56,884 nt of DNA from Candidatus Omnitrophota bacterium (GCA_021108075.1 JAIORP010000149.1:1-56884); one strand, 5' to 3'; positions 1 to 9,732 are shown, numbered from the stretch's first letter. Translations and numbers: made by a program. Notes: generated by a model from the letters alone, not told the origin.

Positions 1-73
1 ATTAATAAATTGTTCTATCTTAATTCTGAAAAGCAGAATTGGTTTTGGTCATTACTTAATGGAATTGGTATTA
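1..73. repeat. Intergenic palindromic repeat, copy A (cut by window start)
   Basis: Nearly identical to the copies at 4042-4127 and 15237-15356 over its whole visible length. The right terminal arm (TTAATGGAATTGGTATTA) is the inverse of the left arm seen in the other copies. An internal perfect stem, AATTCTG/CAGAATT with loop AAAAG, lies in the middle. Its last three bases (71-73) are the stop codon of the minus-strand VanZ-like gene. Confidence 0.85.
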
Positions 74-484
74 GTTGTATCGTTTATATTTTATAACCAC
101 CTTAGCATAAACAAAACCTCCAAGATAACCACCTAATGTGTCCGCGATAACATCTAACACATTGGCATCACGGCCAACAACAAATAACTGATGGATTTCA
201 TCACTTAGCCCATACAGAAATGACCCGAGTAAGACGACCATAAGTTCAGATGCAAATAGCCGTTTGGGCCTGATATGCCATAAAGCGTGAAATAAAAAAA
301 ATCCAAAAGGAAAAAATTCCAGAACATGCATATATTTGTCTGAAAAAGGTCCCTTGATCGGAGACGTTAAAGTTGAGATAGAAGACGCATAAAAAATAAT
401 ACCAGAATAAAACACAACAGGGAACGAAAATCTAATTATTTTCCTATAATCTGTTTGGGACTGGTGCCGATCGATCGATCTCAC
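71..484 (-). CDS. VanZ-like small membrane protein
   Basis: A 137-residue protein with about four hydrophobic segments (roughly residues 18-38, 54-70, 78-98 and 112-130). The DEIHQ motif between segments three and four is typical of VanZ-family proteins. Family members are integral membrane proteins of poorly known role; the name comes from a teicoplanin-resistance accessory gene, but resistance should not be inferred here. It starts at a GTG that overlaps the fmdB stop by four bases, so it is translationally coupled and is the last gene of the hrcA-dnaK operon. Its TAA stop is formed by the end of the repeat element, so an insertion may have trimmed or set the C-terminus. Confidence 0.75.
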   Translation of the reverse strand: MRSIDRHQSQTDYRKIIRFSFPVVFYSGIIFYASSISTLTSPIKGPFSDKYMHVLEFFPFGFFLFHALWHIRPKRLFASELMVVLLGSFLYGLSDEIHQLFVVGRDANVLDVIADTLGGYLGGFVYAKVVIKYKRYN

Positions 485-765
485 TTATTATCCTTTGAAG
501 CCGGACAGGATTTGGTGACTTCGCAACTGTCACAGCCCGAATTTTCAGGTTTTGTCTTTGTATTGACTTTAGGTGCCGATTTATTTTTATAATCTGTTTC
601 GTAGAAACCACTTCCCCTGAAGATGATCCCGGTGCCTGCACCGATCAAGCGATGAAGTTTAAACTTTCCACATTCCGGACATTTTCTGAGTTTTTTATCC
701 ACCATTGATTGAAAATAATCAAATAAGTGGCCGCAATCGTCGCATTCATATTGATACGTTGGCAT
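481..765 (-). CDS. FmdB-type zinc-ribbon protein
   Basis: A 94-residue protein whose N-terminal half is a classic FmdB/putative regulatory zinc ribbon. It begins MPTYQYECDDCGH, followed about 20 residues later by a second CPECG knuckle. The tail is polar, carrying further cysteines (CDSC, then SCP). FmdB-family proteins are small presumed regulatory or metal-binding proteins of unsettled function. An AAGGAG sequence lies 12 bases before the ATG. It lies about 50 bp downstream of dnaJ and overlaps vanZ, making it part of the heat-shock transcription unit. Function within the stress operon is not deducible from sequence. Confidence 0.8.
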   Translation of the reverse strand: MPTYQYECDDCGHLFDYFQSMVDKKLRKCPECGKFKLHRLIGAGTGIIFRGSGFYETDYKNKSAPKVNTKTKPENSGCDSCEVTKSCPASKDNK

Positions 766-816
766 CGCGTTCTTTATCTCCTTTCAAAAAATTCTTTTAT
801 CATAATATTTCCAGTG

Positions 817-1959
817 CTATTTAAAAACTTTTTTTATCTTGTCTTTAAACGAAGCTTCTTTTTTGCCCACATTCTCACCACTTACGGCCGCAAATTCTTC
901 TAACAACCGCTTTTGTTCTCCATTCAATCGTTTGGGAACCTGAATCATAACCCGCGCATATAGGTCCCCGGTTGGACCTCCGTGGACATCTGGCATCCCT
1001 TTGCCTTTCAGCCTGAAAACTTTACCGCTTTGCGTGCCAGCCGGGACCGTCATCGACCCCTTTCCATTTACGACCGGAACATCGACTTCCCCACCTAAAG
1101 CAGCCTTCAAAAAACTGACTGGAAGCTGCACGGACAGATCACGGCCTTCACGCTTAAACGTTTCATGTTCAAGCACATGAATATATAAATATAAGTCACC
1201 CGGGCCATCTTTGCCGACTTCTCCTTCACCCCGGACTCTTAAGCGAGAATTATTATCAACCCCGGCAGGGATTGAGACATCAATGTTGCGTGTCAATTTC
1301 TCCGCGCCGCGGCCATGACACTTCGGGCAATAATCCGTTATCGTTTTACCTTGTCCCCGGCAGTCCGGGCACGCTTGCTGCATTCGAAAAAATCCGCTGG
1401 ACATTAGCACCTGACCACGGCCACCGCAGGTCTTACATTGTTTTAAACTCGTTCCATTCTTAGCGCCCGTTCCTTTACAAGAAACACAAAACTCATTCCG
1501 GGGGATCCTGACTTTCTTTTTAAGGCCTAAATAAGCATCTTTAAGCGAAATATCCACTTCATATTGAATGTCACGGCCACGTTGGCTCCGCTGACGACCA
1601 CTTCCAAAAACGTCGAAACCACCGCCCCCTCCGCCGCCAAAAAAAGAGCTAAAAATATCGCCTAATCCAGCGCCTTCAAAAATACTGCTAAAGTCAGCAC
1701 CCCTGAAAATGTCCTCGGTCGTGAATTGCTGGTCTATTCCCGCGTGACCATATTGATCATACATGGAACGCTTTTTAGGATCGGATAAAACACCATAGGC
1801 CTCAGATATCTCTTTAAATCTTTCTTCCGCCTCTGCTTTCTTATCTTCTTCAACCCTGTCCGGATGATGCTTTAAGGCTAATGAACGATACGCCTTCTTA
1901 ACCTGCTGCAAGGTCGCGTCGCGTTTTACGCCAAGTATGTCATAATAATCTTTTTTCAT
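817..1959 (-). CDS. dnaJ: Chaperone DnaJ (Hsp40)
   Basis: A 380-residue full-length type I DnaJ. It has a J domain (1-70) with the HPD triad at 32-34, which stimulates the DnaK ATPase. A Gly/Phe-rich linker (about 75-120) contains a run of glycines. Four CxxCxGxG zinc motifs start at C158, C175, C197 and C211, and two C-terminal substrate-binding beta domains follow. It acts in the cytoplasm with DnaK and GrpE in protein folding. It lies about 90 bp downstream of dnaK in the same orientation, so it should be governed by the CIRCE/HrcA element ahead of hrcA. Confidence 0.98.
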   Translation of the reverse strand: MKKDYYDILGVKRDATLQQVKKAYRSLALKHHPDRVEEDKKAEAEERFKEISEAYGVLSDPKKRSMYDQYGHAGIDQQFTTEDIFRGADFSSIFEGAGLGDIFSSFFGGGGGGGFDVFGSGRQRSQRGRDIQYEVDISLKDAYLGLKKKVRIPRNEFCVSCKGTGAKNGTSLKQCKTCGGRGQVLMSSGFFRMQQACPDCRGQGKTITDYCPKCHGRGAEKLTRNIDVSIPAGVDNNSRLRVRGEGEVGKDGPGDLYLYIHVLEHETFKREGRDLSVQLPVSFLKAALGGEVDVPVVNGKGSMTVPAGTQSGKVFRLKGKGMPDVHGGPTGDLYARVMIQVPKRLNGEQKRLLEEFAAVSGENVGKKEASFKDKIKKVFK

Positions 1960-2046
1960 TATTTATCTCTTATTTTTTACAGATCAAGCAAACCACATAC
2001 AGGTTCTTACCGTAATCTGCTCCAATCAAGGGTTATACTTTTAGCA

Positions 2047-3978
2047 TTATTTTGCGTCATCCGACGACTTAAAATCAGCATCGATAACATCATCATCCTT
2101 CTTTGCGGAACTGCTTTGTTCTGTTTGTTGCTGCGCCGCGGGATCCGCCTGTGAATCTTGCGCTTGCGGGTCAGCTTGCGCTCCGCTTGCCTGCTGCGCT
2201 GCTGTAGCCTTATAAACTTCTTCACCAAGTTTTTGGCTGGCCTTCTGAAGAACGTCCATCTGTTGCTTAATCTTATCTGCATTCTTTTCTTTGATCACAT
2301 CTTTTAATGCGGACAATTCCTTTTCAATCTGGGCCTTATCATCCGCAGACACCTTATCACCGTAATCCTTCACAGCTTTTTCGGTTGAATAAACCAACGT
2401 GTTCGCTTGATTTAACAATTCCGCTTCTTCACGGCGCTTCTTGTCTTCTTCCGCGAACTTTTCGGCTTCTTTAACCATCTTATCGATATCTTCATCGGAT
2501 AACTTTGTCGGCGCTGTGATCCGAATAGACTGTTCCTTGCCGGTCCCCTTGTCTTTTGCCGAAACATGGACGATGCCATCTCTGTCGATATCAAAGGTCA
2601 CCTCTATTTGCGGCACACCCCGCGGGGCAGGTGGAATTCCGATCAGATCAAAACGACCCAACTCTGTGTTATCATTAGCCATTTGACGTTCCCCCTGCAA
2701 AACCCGGATGGTAACGGCATTTTGATTATCATCAGCGGTAGAAAAAATCTGGCTTTTTTTGAAAGGTATTGTTGTGTTGCGTTCAATGAGTTTCGAAAAA
2801 ATATTACCAAAGGTTTCAATTCCCAAAGACAGGGGAGTAACATCTAAAAGCAGGATATCTTTGGCCTCGCCCTTGATAATGCCGGATTGAATGGCCGCTC
2901 CCAAAGCCACACATTCCATCGGATCAATTCCCCGTTCAATCTTCTGCCCGACTTCTTTCTCGACGAACTGTTGAACGATGGGCATGCGTGTCGGCCCGCC
3001 GACTAAGATAACGCGGTCAACCTTGACATCTTCACCAATCTTACTGCTAACATCCTTCAAGGTTTGAATAATCGGCCCGCGGCACCTGTCAACGGTCCCC
3101 ATGACCAATTCTTCCAGCTTAGCGCGCTCAATGGTTAAGTTCAGGTGTTTAGGACCAGACGCGTCCGCGGTAATAAAAGGCAGGTTAATGTCTGTTGATA
3201 TCGTACTTGAAAGCTCCACTTTCGCCTTTTCCGCTGCTTCGCGTAAGCGCTGAAAAGCCATTTTGTCATTGGACAAATCCACCCCTGATTCGCTTTTAAA
3301 TTGATTGATGATATGGTCGATTAATGCATTGTCCATATCGGTCCCGCCCAGATGGTTGTCTCCACTCGTCGCTAAAACTTCAAACGTCGCGGCCTTGTGT
3401 TCCTCGTCCCATCCCATCTCCAGAATGGTAACGTCTAATGTTCCACCGCCCAAATCAAAAACCATGATATTTTGTTCTTTTCCGGCTTTATCCAAACCGT
3501 ACGCCAGGCAAGCGGCTGTTGGCTCGTTAATGATGCGTAAGACTTTCAATCCAGCGATTTCACCGGCATCTTTTGTTGCTTGTCTTTGGTTATCATTGAA
3601 ATAGGCCGGGACAGTAATGACAGCTTCTTCCACAGTTTCCCCTAAATACTTTTCAGCATCGGCCTTAATTTTCTGCAGAATAAAGGCGCTAACCTGCTGT
3701 GGCGTATATTCCTTGTCAAAAACTTTAAATTTATGATTGCTTCCCATCTTTCTTTTTGCCGCGTAAATTGTGCCTTCAGCATTAACCGGCGCTTGTCTTC
3801 TGGCCGGTTCACCAACCAGACGTTGGCCATCCTTTGTAAACGCGACAAAAGACGGAAAAGCCTTTCCGGAAGCGACACCCGCACCTTCCGCAGACGGAAT
3901 AATAACTGGCCGGCCGCCTTCCATAATAGAAGCAGCAGAATTAGAAGTCCCTAAATCGATACCGATTGCTTTACCCAT
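2047..3978 (-). CDS. dnaK: Chaperone DnaK (Hsp70)
   Basis: A 643-residue Hsp70. The N-terminal phosphate-binding loop is [17 protein letters not shown]. The ATPase core carries the [10 protein letters not shown] signature, and the interdomain linker ([16 protein letters not shown]) is followed by the substrate-binding domain. A Gln/Ala-rich lid tail ends in an acidic [13 protein letters not shown] stretch. It is the ATP-driven folding chaperone working with DnaJ and GrpE. An AAGGAG ribosome site lies six bases before the ATG. A palindromic repeat lies in the spacer between it and grpE, the largest gap inside this operon. Confidence 0.99.
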   Translation of the reverse strand: MGKAIGIDLGTSNSAASIMEGGRPVIIPSAEGAGVASGKAFPSFVAFTKDGQRLVGEPARRQAPVNAEGTIYAAKRKMGSNHKFKVFDKEYTPQQVSAFILQKIKADAEKYLGETVEEAVITVPAYFNDNQRQATKDAGEIAGLKVLRIINEPTAACLAYGLDKAGKEQNIMVFDLGGGTLDVTILEMGWDEEHKAATFEVLATSGDNHLGGTDMDNALIDHIINQFKSESGVDLSNDKMAFQRLREAAEKAKVELSSTISTDINLPFITADASGPKHLNLTIERAKLEELVMGTVDRCRGPIIQTLKDVSSKIGEDVKVDRVILVGGPTRMPIVQQFVEKEVGQKIERGIDPMECVALGAAIQSGIIKGEAKDILLLDVTPLSLGIETFGNIFSKLIERNTTIPFKKSQIFSTADDNQNAVTIRVLQGERQMANDNTELGRFDLIGIPPAPRGVPQIEVTFDIDRDGIVHVSAKDKGTGKEQSIRITAPTKLSDEDIDKMVKEAEKFAEEDKKRREEAELLNQANTLVYSTEKAVKDYGDKVSADDKAQIEKELSALKDVIKEKNADKIKQQMDVLQKASQKLGEEVYKATAAQQASGAQADPQAQDSQADPAAQQQTEQSSSAKKDDDVIDADFKSSDDAK

Positions 3979-4041
3979 TTTTTTCTCCTTTGAAATTTTT
4001 CATTAAAAACCAATGTCCTCAAAAATCAATAAAATTGTTTA

Positions 4042-4127
4042 TTATACCAAATCCATTAATAAATTGTTCTATCTTAATTCTGAAAAGCAGCATTGGTTTT
4101 GGTCATTATTTAATGGAATTGGTATTA
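4042..4127. repeat. Intergenic palindromic repeat, copy B
   Basis: An 86-bp element between grpE and dnaK. Its terminal arms, TATACCAAATCCATTAA and TTAATGGAATTGGTATTA, are near-perfect inverted repeats. The internal stem AATTCTG/CAGCATT has one change relative to copy A. It is transcribed inside the heat-shock operon and could fold as an RNA hairpin between the grpE and dnaK messages. Confidence 0.85.
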
Positions 4128-4156
4128 CTTAAGCAAAATGTGTTCAAAATTAATGT

Positions 4157-4744
4157 TTATTCCGAAGGCGCTTTCGCTAACTTGACTTTTGCGGTACGAA
4201 TCACGCGATCATTGTATGCATAGCCTTTCTGAAATTCTTGAATAATGGTCCCTTCTTCCACGTCTGCCGTTTCCTCTTGAAGCAACACTTCATGATATGT
4301 CGGGTCAAATTTTTGTCCCTGTATGTCTAACGGACTGACACCATTTCTCTTTAACATCTCGTATATTTGAGCCATGACCATCTCAATCCCCTTGAGAAAG
4401 GCATCGTAGTCCTCATGTTTCTTTTCGGCGGCTGAAACGGACCGTTCAAAATCATCTAAAACGTCCAGGAACTGAAGGATAATTTCCTCATTCGCGTATT
4501 TAAGAAATTCCATTTTATCGCGTTCCATCCTTTTACGGGCATTATCAAACTCGGCGTATAACCGGATATATTTTTCCTTGTATTCCTTAAAACCGGTTAC
4601 CGCTTCTTTCAACTTATTGTATTCCGCGAGATCAACTTCGATCATACCCTGTGACGCCGCGGCCTTCGTGTCATCGGCGTGTTGTTCAACGGTATCTTCT
4701 TCGCCTTTTATCGAATTGAAATCTTTTTTAATATTTTTATCCAT
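4157..4744 (-). CDS. grpE: Nucleotide exchange factor GrpE
   Basis: A 195-residue protein with an acidic, disordered N-terminus and a long charged coiled-coil helix (about 45-100). The C-terminal beta domain carries the family signature of GI..V..Q....L...GV, an FDP..HE motif and a final DRVIRTAKV-like strand. It releases ADP from DnaK and may act as a thermosensor. A GAGG site lies nine bases before the ATG. It sits between hrcA (29 bp upstream) and dnaK, the standard order hrcA-grpE-dnaK-dnaJ. Confidence 0.97.
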   Translation of the reverse strand: MDKNIKKDFNSIKGEEDTVEQHADDTKAAASQGMIEVDLAEYNKLKEAVTGFKEYKEKYIRLYAEFDNARKRMERDKMEFLKYANEEIILQFLDVLDDFERSVSAAEKKHEDYDAFLKGIEMVMAQIYEMLKRNGVSPLDIQGQKFDPTYHEVLLQEETADVEEGTIIQEFQKGYAYNDRVIRTAKVKLAKAPSE

Positions 4745-4773
4745 GCTTTGTTACCTCGAATTATTTGATCCTT

Positions 4774-5511
4774 TTAAAACATTTCCTTTATCAATTGAGA
4801 AAAATACCCGATCGTCGAAACCACGCGTTTATAATCCATACGGGTTGGTCCCAGGATCGCCATCCGCCCTGTTGGGCCATGCCGTGTTTCAAAGGATGAA
4901 ACGACCAAAGAACAATTGTTGATTTGAGAGCAAGTAATTTCATGTCCTATGTAAATACCGATTTTGTGTTTAAGGTCCTGATTAATAACTTCAAGTAAGT
5001 GTTCTTTTTCTTCCAGAGCCTGTAAAATAGCCTTTATTTTCTGCAAGCTCTGGTATTCCGGATAATCAACGATAAGATCTGTTCCTTTACAAAAAAACTT
5101 ATTCCCCCATCCGTCAACGGAAATGATACTTGTATAATGTGTCGTGTGTGACATGATTTGCGAGGTCGTTTCTAACAGATACTCAAGTTCAAGTGTCTCA
5201 GCGTGATAGGCTTTTTTTATGTGCTGCTTCTCATCCTCCAGGAGCTTAATTTCTTTCATCAAGTTATCCACATAATAGCGGTAACCCTTTTGGGTTGGCA
5301 CACGACCAGCCGAGGTATGCGGATGGGTTAAAAAGCCTTCCTGCTCTAACTCGGCTAAAATATTACGAATTGTCGCAGAACTAAGTTCCGGAAAATATTG
5401 TTGCGCCAGAAGGGATGAACTCACAGGCGTAATTGTGATGATATACTCATCAATGGCCAAAGAGAGAACGCGGTCTTTTCTCAATTGAATATCAACGCGT
5501 TTTGACATCAT
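4774..5511 (-). CDS. hrcA: Heat-inducible transcription repressor HrcA (short form)
   Basis: The N-terminal winged helix includes SSATIRNILAELEQEGFL and HTSAGRVPTQKGYRYYVD, diagnostic of HrcA. The C-terminus keeps the IGPTRMDY motif. An AGGAGG lies nine bases before the ATG at 5511; an in-frame GTG at 5529 overlaps that ribosome site, so the ATG is preferred, giving 245 residues. Typical HrcA is about 340 residues. The missing portion falls in the middle, where the first part of the GAF-like domain and the inserted dimerisation domain would lie. It represses the operon by binding CIRCE, one copy of which lies just upstream, so it should be autoregulated. Confidence 0.93.
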   Translation of the reverse strand: MMSKRVDIQLRKDRVLSLAIDEYIITITPVSSSLLAQQYFPELSSATIRNILAELEQEGFLTHPHTSAGRVPTQKGYRYYVDNLMKEIKLLEDEKQHIKKAYHAETLELEYLLETTSQIMSHTTHYTSIISVDGWGNKFFCKGTDLIVDYPEYQSLQKIKAILQALEEKEHLLEVINQDLKHKIGIYIGHEITCSQINNCSLVVSSFETRHGPTGRMAILGPTRMDYKRVVSTIGYFSQLIKEMF

Positions 5512-5577
5512 CGTTGTGATCCTCCTCACTGTTTATCTCTATTACTGATAACGATTTAATTCATCATTGTCTTCTTT

Positions 5578-5604
5578 TTAGCACTCTTTAGGGTCGAATG
5601 CTAA
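5578..5604 (-). promoter_or_regulatory. CIRCE operator (HrcA binding site)
   Basis: TTAGCACTC, nine bases, then GAATGCTAA. This matches the CIRCE consensus TTAGCACTC-N9-GAGTGCTAA with a single mismatch. It lies between the promoter -10 and the hrcA start, the expected repressor position. Confidence 0.95.
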
Positions 5605-5610
5605 ACGGAT

Positions 5611-5638
5611 ATTTTACCAAATAACTATGGATTGTCAA
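5611..5638 (-). promoter_or_regulatory. Sigma-70 promoter of the hrcA-grpE-dnaK-dnaJ operon
   Basis: On the minus strand: TTGACA, 16 bases, TAAAAT. The -10 ends just ahead of the CIRCE element, so HrcA binding would cover the transcription start. Confidence 0.85.
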
Positions 5639-5705
5639 TAATAAAAAAGGTCAGAAAACATGCGCTTGAAAAAGACAGGGCAGAGGGGACTTAAAGGTGA
5701 AAAAC

Positions 5706-6404
5706 TTAACACATATTGTACGTTACGGCCATTTTATTAATCGTTTTAACACAATAAAATAAATCTTCGACGTAATTTTCCATTAAAGAAACTTGTCGCC
5801 TTAAGGTAAAAATATTTGGATTATAATTCTCCGAGGGCTGAAACTCCAAAACAATGACCCCTTCCAGTACCCTGAGGGCCTGTGATTGGTTCCCCCGGGA
5901 GTCCTCATTGCGATATTTCTTTAACATACTAGAAAACTTATCATCTTTCATCAATTCTTTAGACATTTCATTGTGATTCGAGATCGCCTCAAATCGATCT
6001 AAAAAAGACGGGAGGTGAATAGCCTTAGGCGTCAGGGGGCGCTTAACATTCTTCTGGGAATGCGTCAAAAACATATTATCGCCACGCATATTCCTTTTTA
6101 AACTTTTTTGTTTTAAGGCAAAATGGTAGCGCGTTTCCGTGTAGGCTTTTAAATTTGCCTTAAAATACTTGGAGCTAAATCCCTCAACTTCTAAATCTTC
6201 ATAAGTGAATTTGACGCCTTCATAGGTAAAATCGACTTTATGGGAATTCGGTACATCCTCAATGGGCCGCACTTTCCCACCGAGAATTTTTTCCATTTCT
6301 TCTAAAAATTGTTCTCGTGTCTGATTAAAACGGAAAAAATATGTGTGCAAAAAAATAAATGCCCCGACAAAAAACACAACTGCGATAATAATTGTACTGT
6401 CCAT
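5706..6404 (-). CDS. Membrane-anchored protein of unknown function
   Basis: A 232-residue protein with one N-terminal transmembrane segment (about residues 5-24) followed by a soluble, probably cytoplasmic or periplasmic, domain. No family was recognised. The central stretch resembles, in layout only, the two paralogous proteins at 20599 and 21243: an anchor, a K-rich linker, and an RFEAISNHNEMSKELM-like block. That similarity is too weak to claim homology. An extended -10 promoter candidate (TGGTACAAT) lies about 40 bp upstream, so it is probably a single-gene transcript. It sits upstream of the hrcA operon but is separated from it by that operon's own promoter. Confidence 0.6.
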   Translation of the reverse strand: MDSTIIIAVVFFVGAFIFLHTYFFRFNQTREQFLEEMEKILGGKVRPIEDVPNSHKVDFTYEGVKFTYEDLEVEGFSSKYFKANLKAYTETRYHFALKQKSLKRNMRGDNMFLTHSQKNVKRPLTPKAIHLPSFLDRFEAISNHNEMSKELMKDDKFSSMLKKYRNEDSRGNQSQALRVLEGVIVLEFQPSENYNPNIFTLRRQVSLMENYVEDLFYCVKTINKMAVTYNMC

Positions 6405-6441
6405 TAATAACCTTTTTTGATATTCAAAAAAATAATGATAT

Positions 6442-6450
6442 ATTGTACCA
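6442..6450 (-). promoter_or_regulatory. Candidate extended -10 promoter
   Basis: TGG followed by TACAAT on the minus strand, about 40 bp before the start of the membrane-anchored unknown. No good -35 was seen, which is tolerable for a TGn extended -10. Confidence 0.4.
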
Positions 6451-6481
6451 GCAAATCATCAAGAATGCTATTTAATGATGA

Positions 6482-7417
6482 CTATTTATTCCTATCCTTT
6501 AAAACGCATTTATCACGTTCAAAAGCCTTTCTTTCTATTAAGGCGCCATCCACATGATAATATTTAAAAATACCCTCACGCAGACCTTTTTGATAATGCC
6601 CCATAACTTCAACAGGCCCCTCGGGATAATATTCTAAGTATAATCCCTCTTTGCGCCCATGCAAAATGGAATATTCCCTGGCGAGCTCGCCTGATTCATG
6701 ATACTCCTGACAAGCACCATCCCCAAGACCCCCTGCTTTTTGCACAAATTCACGTTTCAAACAACCATTTAAAAAATATTCCTTTGTCCGCCCGTCAGCC
6801 GCGCCATCAACAGCATCATAAATTTTTTTTAATTCACCCGTTTCATAATACTCCCAGATCATCCCTTTTTGCAAACCAGCAACAAACTCCACTTCTTTTT
6901 TAACTGTACTATAATAAGTATACTCCTTCGCAATGCCCTGGACTCGCCCCGATTGGTACGTCTTTTGAATATGCAAATTACCGTTCGGCCAAAACTCCTG
7001 GTACGTTCCATTTAAAACACCGTCCGCGTATTCAGCCTTCATTTTTACCGTACCGTCGATATAATAGGATGCGGCCACGCCATTTAAAATGTCATCCGCA
7101 TAATTCATTTCATGTTGAATATGACCACTCGGATAATAAACCCGGGCTCTATGTTGCATTTTGTCATCCACATACAATCCCTCAGCCTTGAGCTCACCCG
7201 TCTTATAAAACACATTAAAGGGACCATTAAGCTTTCCATCTTTATAGTTCAGAATTTTCATTACTTGACCGTTCGGATAGTTTAACTGATAAGTCCCGTC
7301 TTCCTGAACGACAGCTGGGGGGGATGCCTGCTCCCCGGCAAAATCAGAAGCAAACACCGCGGCGTTTATCGTAAAAAAAAAATACACGCTAAACAATGTG
7401 ATATTGAAAAATCTCAT
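6482..7417 (-). CDS. Secreted YwqK/MORN_2-like repeat protein
   Basis: With the ATG at 7417 the protein has 311 residues and opens with a signal peptide (MRFFNITLFSVYFFFTINAA, cleavage near VFAS). The rest is about ten tandem repeats of roughly 23 residues. Each has the form of an aromatic pair, then [ND]G.[LIV], then a turn and G...G, as in YYPSGHIQHE or FWPNGNLHIQ. This is the MORN_2/YwqK antitoxin-like repeat. The frame stays open 114 bp further upstream, but that extension lacks secretory character. The function of these exported repeat proteins is unknown; no toxin partner is adjacent. It follows hflX by about 110 bp. Confidence 0.75.
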   Translation of the reverse strand: MRFFNITLFSVYFFFTINAAVFASDFAGEQASPPAVVQEDGTYQLNYPNGQVMKILNYKDGKLNGPFNVFYKTGELKAEGLYVDDKMQHRARVYYPSGHIQHEMNYADDILNGVAASYYIDGTVKMKAEYADGVLNGTYQEFWPNGNLHIQKTYQSGRVQGIAKEYTYYSTVKKEVEFVAGLQKGMIWEYYETGELKKIYDAVDGAADGRTKEYFLNGCLKREFVQKAGGLGDGACQEYHESGELAREYSILHGRKEGLYLEYYPEGPVEVMGHYQKGLREGIFKYYHVDGALIERKAFERDKCVLKDRNK

Positions 7418-7527
7418 TTGATTAATCTCGTAAGGTCTTAATCCAGGCCACGTCCTGAAGAAGGCGTATCGGCAAAACCGCCGACAGGATGTTGATGCCC
7501 GCAAACCCACGGCGCTCCACCGGGGAA

Positions 7528-8787
7528 TCAACAGCGATAAAAACGCCCCACCAGATGTTGCGGGATGTTGGCGCGCAAGTTAATTTTATCCGAGTAATAT
7601 TTCACTGACAGGACTTCACCTTCTTCATGGGCTAAATTGATCAAATCCATTCGATCGATCGGAACATCAACAATGATTTCCTTTCGATAGGAATCAATCA
7701 GACAAATAATCGTTTCCAACAAATCATTGAGGTTATCACCGCTTTGCGCTGAAACGCAAACAGCATGTTGATAATTATTTCTCAAATCATTTAACCACAC
7801 TTTATCATCAATTCTATCGATTTTATTAAAAACATTTATGATCGGTTTTTCTAATACGTTCAATTCAGCTAAAACTTTTATAACCGAATCAAACAGAAAT
7901 CGAAATTGAGAATGACTGACATCAACGACGTGAATAAGGACATCTGATTCGCGCACTTCGTCCAGTGTCGTCTTAAAGGACTCGATCAGGTGATGCGGCA
8001 ATGCGCGCATAAAACCAACAGTATCGGATAAAACAATTTTTTGTTGATTAGGCAAAACAAACTGCCGGGTTAAAGATGTCAGTGTCGTAAAAAGCCCATC
8101 CTTGGTCTCCTGCCCTGCTTCTGTTAATGCGTTTAAAAGAGTCGACTTGCCGGCATTGGTATATCCGACCAAGGATAGCGTCGGGATATGCCGTTTCTGC
8201 CTCTTTTTACGTCTTAAGGAGTGGTTGGCCGTGATGTCCTTCAAATTTTTTTTCAACTTATCAATACGCTGGCTAATACGCCGTCGGTCCATTTCAAGTT
8301 TTGTTTCCCCCGGACCTAACGTTCCGATGCCACCCCCTAGACGGGACAATTCAACGCCCTTTCCCACTAAGCGCGGCAATAAATACTCCAACTGGGCTAA
8401 TTCAACCTGGGCTTTCGCCTCACTGGTACGGGCTCGTTTCGCAAAAATATCCAATATCAATTGCGTGCGGTCAATCGTCTTGACTTTTAAAACATTTTCA
8501 ATGTTCCGCTGTTGGCTCCCCTTCAGATCCTGACTGAAAATGACGGTATCAACGTCATTCAAACCGACCGATTGCGCGATTTCTTTGATCTTCCCTTCTC
8601 CAATCAAATGCGAAGCTGTGGGGCGTTGATCGCGGCAAAGAATGGAATCAACGACCTCTCCACCACAGGCAACGACCAATTCTGTCATTTCATTTAAAAT
8701 CTCTTTCATCGGCCATTCTTTTTTCTGGGCCTTGAATTCAATCACAACCAGCAATACGTTTTCTCTTTTTTCTTCAACATTCTCCAT
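7528..8787 (-). CDS. hflX: GTPase HflX
   Basis: A 419-residue protein. It has the HflX N-terminal domain (1-185) with the GGGIGTLGPGETKLE signature at 151-165, then a helical linker and the Obg-type G domain. G1 is GYTNAGKST at 208-216, the DTVGF switch II motif follows, and the specificity motif is NKID. A short C-terminal domain ends in VGRFYRC. HflX binds the large ribosomal subunit and rescues stalled ribosomes after heat stress. It starts 10 bp after miaA, a pairing seen in many bacteria (miaA-hfq-hflX), although hfq is absent here. Confidence 0.95.
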   Translation of the reverse strand: MENVEEKRENVLLVVIEFKAQKKEWPMKEILNEMTELVVACGGEVVDSILCRDQRPTASHLIGEGKIKEIAQSVGLNDVDTVIFSQDLKGSQQRNIENVLKVKTIDRTQLILDIFAKRARTSEAKAQVELAQLEYLLPRLVGKGVELSRLGGGIGTLGPGETKLEMDRRRISQRIDKLKKNLKDITANHSLRRKKRQKRHIPTLSLVGYTNAGKSTLLNALTEAGQETKDGLFTTLTSLTRQFVLPNQQKIVLSDTVGFMRALPHHLIESFKTTLDEVRESDVLIHVVDVSHSQFRFLFDSVIKVLAELNVLEKPIINVFNKIDRIDDKVWLNDLRNNYQHAVCVSAQSGDNLNDLLETIICLIDSYRKEIIVDVPIDRMDLINLAHEEGEVLSVKYYSDKINLRANIPQHLVGRFYRC

Positions 8788-8797
8788 GTTTTTGTCT

Positions 8798-9724
8798 TTA
8801 TCCTTTTGAAAAATTTATATTGAGACGTTGGATTATTGAATCAACATTGTCCGCTTTCCCGATGGTGATCCACCGCAAACGTTTCTCTTTTCTAAACCAC
8901 GTCAATTGTCGCTTTGCTAAACGACGCGTATTTCTTTTCATCAATTCAGCCGCTTGTGAAAGATCATATTCGCCCTTTAGATATCCGCCTATTTCTTTGA
9001 TCCCTATAATACCTGAAGCCGTGCGCCCTGGATTCATTTTCAACAAATGATCGATTTCCTCAATTAACCCCTTAGCGATCATACAATCAACCCGACGGTT
9101 GATCTTCGAGTACAACAGTTCCCGCTCAAGATTCAGCGCAAAATATTGAATATCATATTGATTCCACAGCCCCTCTCGGTCTTGTTGCAATTCGGAAATG
9201 GGCTGACATTCATGATAAAAAACTTCTAAAGCTCGAATAACACGCTTTATGTCGTTAGGATGGATTTTTTTCGCCGCAATGGGATCTTTCGATTTGAGCT
9301 CATCATATAACGCATCCACACCTTCATCCTCAGCCCGATTTCTAAGCTGTTTTCGAAAAGCCTCATCCGAAGCCCCGGACTGAAAAATTCCATCCAATAA
9401 TATCTGAATATATAAACCGCTCCCCCCAACAATGACAGGGACGTTTCCTCTTTTATGAATGGATCGGATGGCCGCCGTTGCCAGTTTATAATACTGCGCG
9501 ACATCAAATTCCTGATCAACCCCCATGATGCTGATTAAATGATGAGGAACAACATCCAGCATGTCTTTTGGCGGCTGGTTTGTCGCAACAGGAACAGCTT
9601 GATACACCTGCATAGAATCACAAGATATGATCTCACCTTCATGTTTCTTTGCATAATGGAAACCCGCATCTGACTTCCCAGCAGCCGTTGGACCACCCAA
9701 TATTATAATACGTTTCTTTGACAT
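8798..9724 (-). CDS. miaA: tRNA dimethylallyltransferase MiaA
   Basis: A 308-residue enzyme transferring a dimethylallyl group to A37 of tRNAs reading UNN codons. The P-loop is GGPTAAGKS at 10-18. The DSMQVYQ substrate segment and VGGSGLYIQ motif are present. The C-terminal region contains RNTRRLAKRQLTWFRKE, the tRNA-contact signature. Full length for the family. It is first in a miaA-hflX pair, with a candidate TATAAT -10 at 9733-9738 immediately upstream. Confidence 0.96.
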   Translation of the reverse strand: MSKKRIIILGGPTAAGKSDAGFHYAKKHEGEIISCDSMQVYQAVPVATNQPPKDMLDVVPHHLISIMGVDQEFDVAQYYKLATAAIRSIHKRGNVPVIVGGSGLYIQILLDGIFQSGASDEAFRKQLRNRAEDEGVDALYDELKSKDPIAAKKIHPNDIKRVIRALEVFYHECQPISELQQDREGLWNQYDIQYFALNLERELLYSKINRRVDCMIAKGLIEEIDHLLKMNPGRTASGIIGIKEIGGYLKGEYDLSQAAELMKRNTRRLAKRQLTWFRKEKRLRWITIGKADNVDSIIQRLNINFSKG

Positions 9725-9732
9725 ATGATGCT

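Noticed and set aside
478..493. GATC-rich microsatellite (CGATCGATCGATC)
   Set aside because: Only about three units and inside the VanZ-like gene start; too short to be meaningful.
3305..3604. Plus-strand frame inside dnaK
   Set aside because: Antisense shadow of a highly conserved gene; no ribosome site and no protein-like conservation.
7418..7531. N-terminal extension of the YwqK-like protein (MIPRWSAVGLRAST...)
   Set aside because: The internal ATG at 7417 gives a clean signal peptide; the extension would bury it and has no matching homology pattern.
8102..8533. 143-codon plus-strand frame opposite hflX
   Set aside because: Lies entirely within hflX in the antisense frame, with Ser/Pro/Arg-rich composition typical of a shadow frame.
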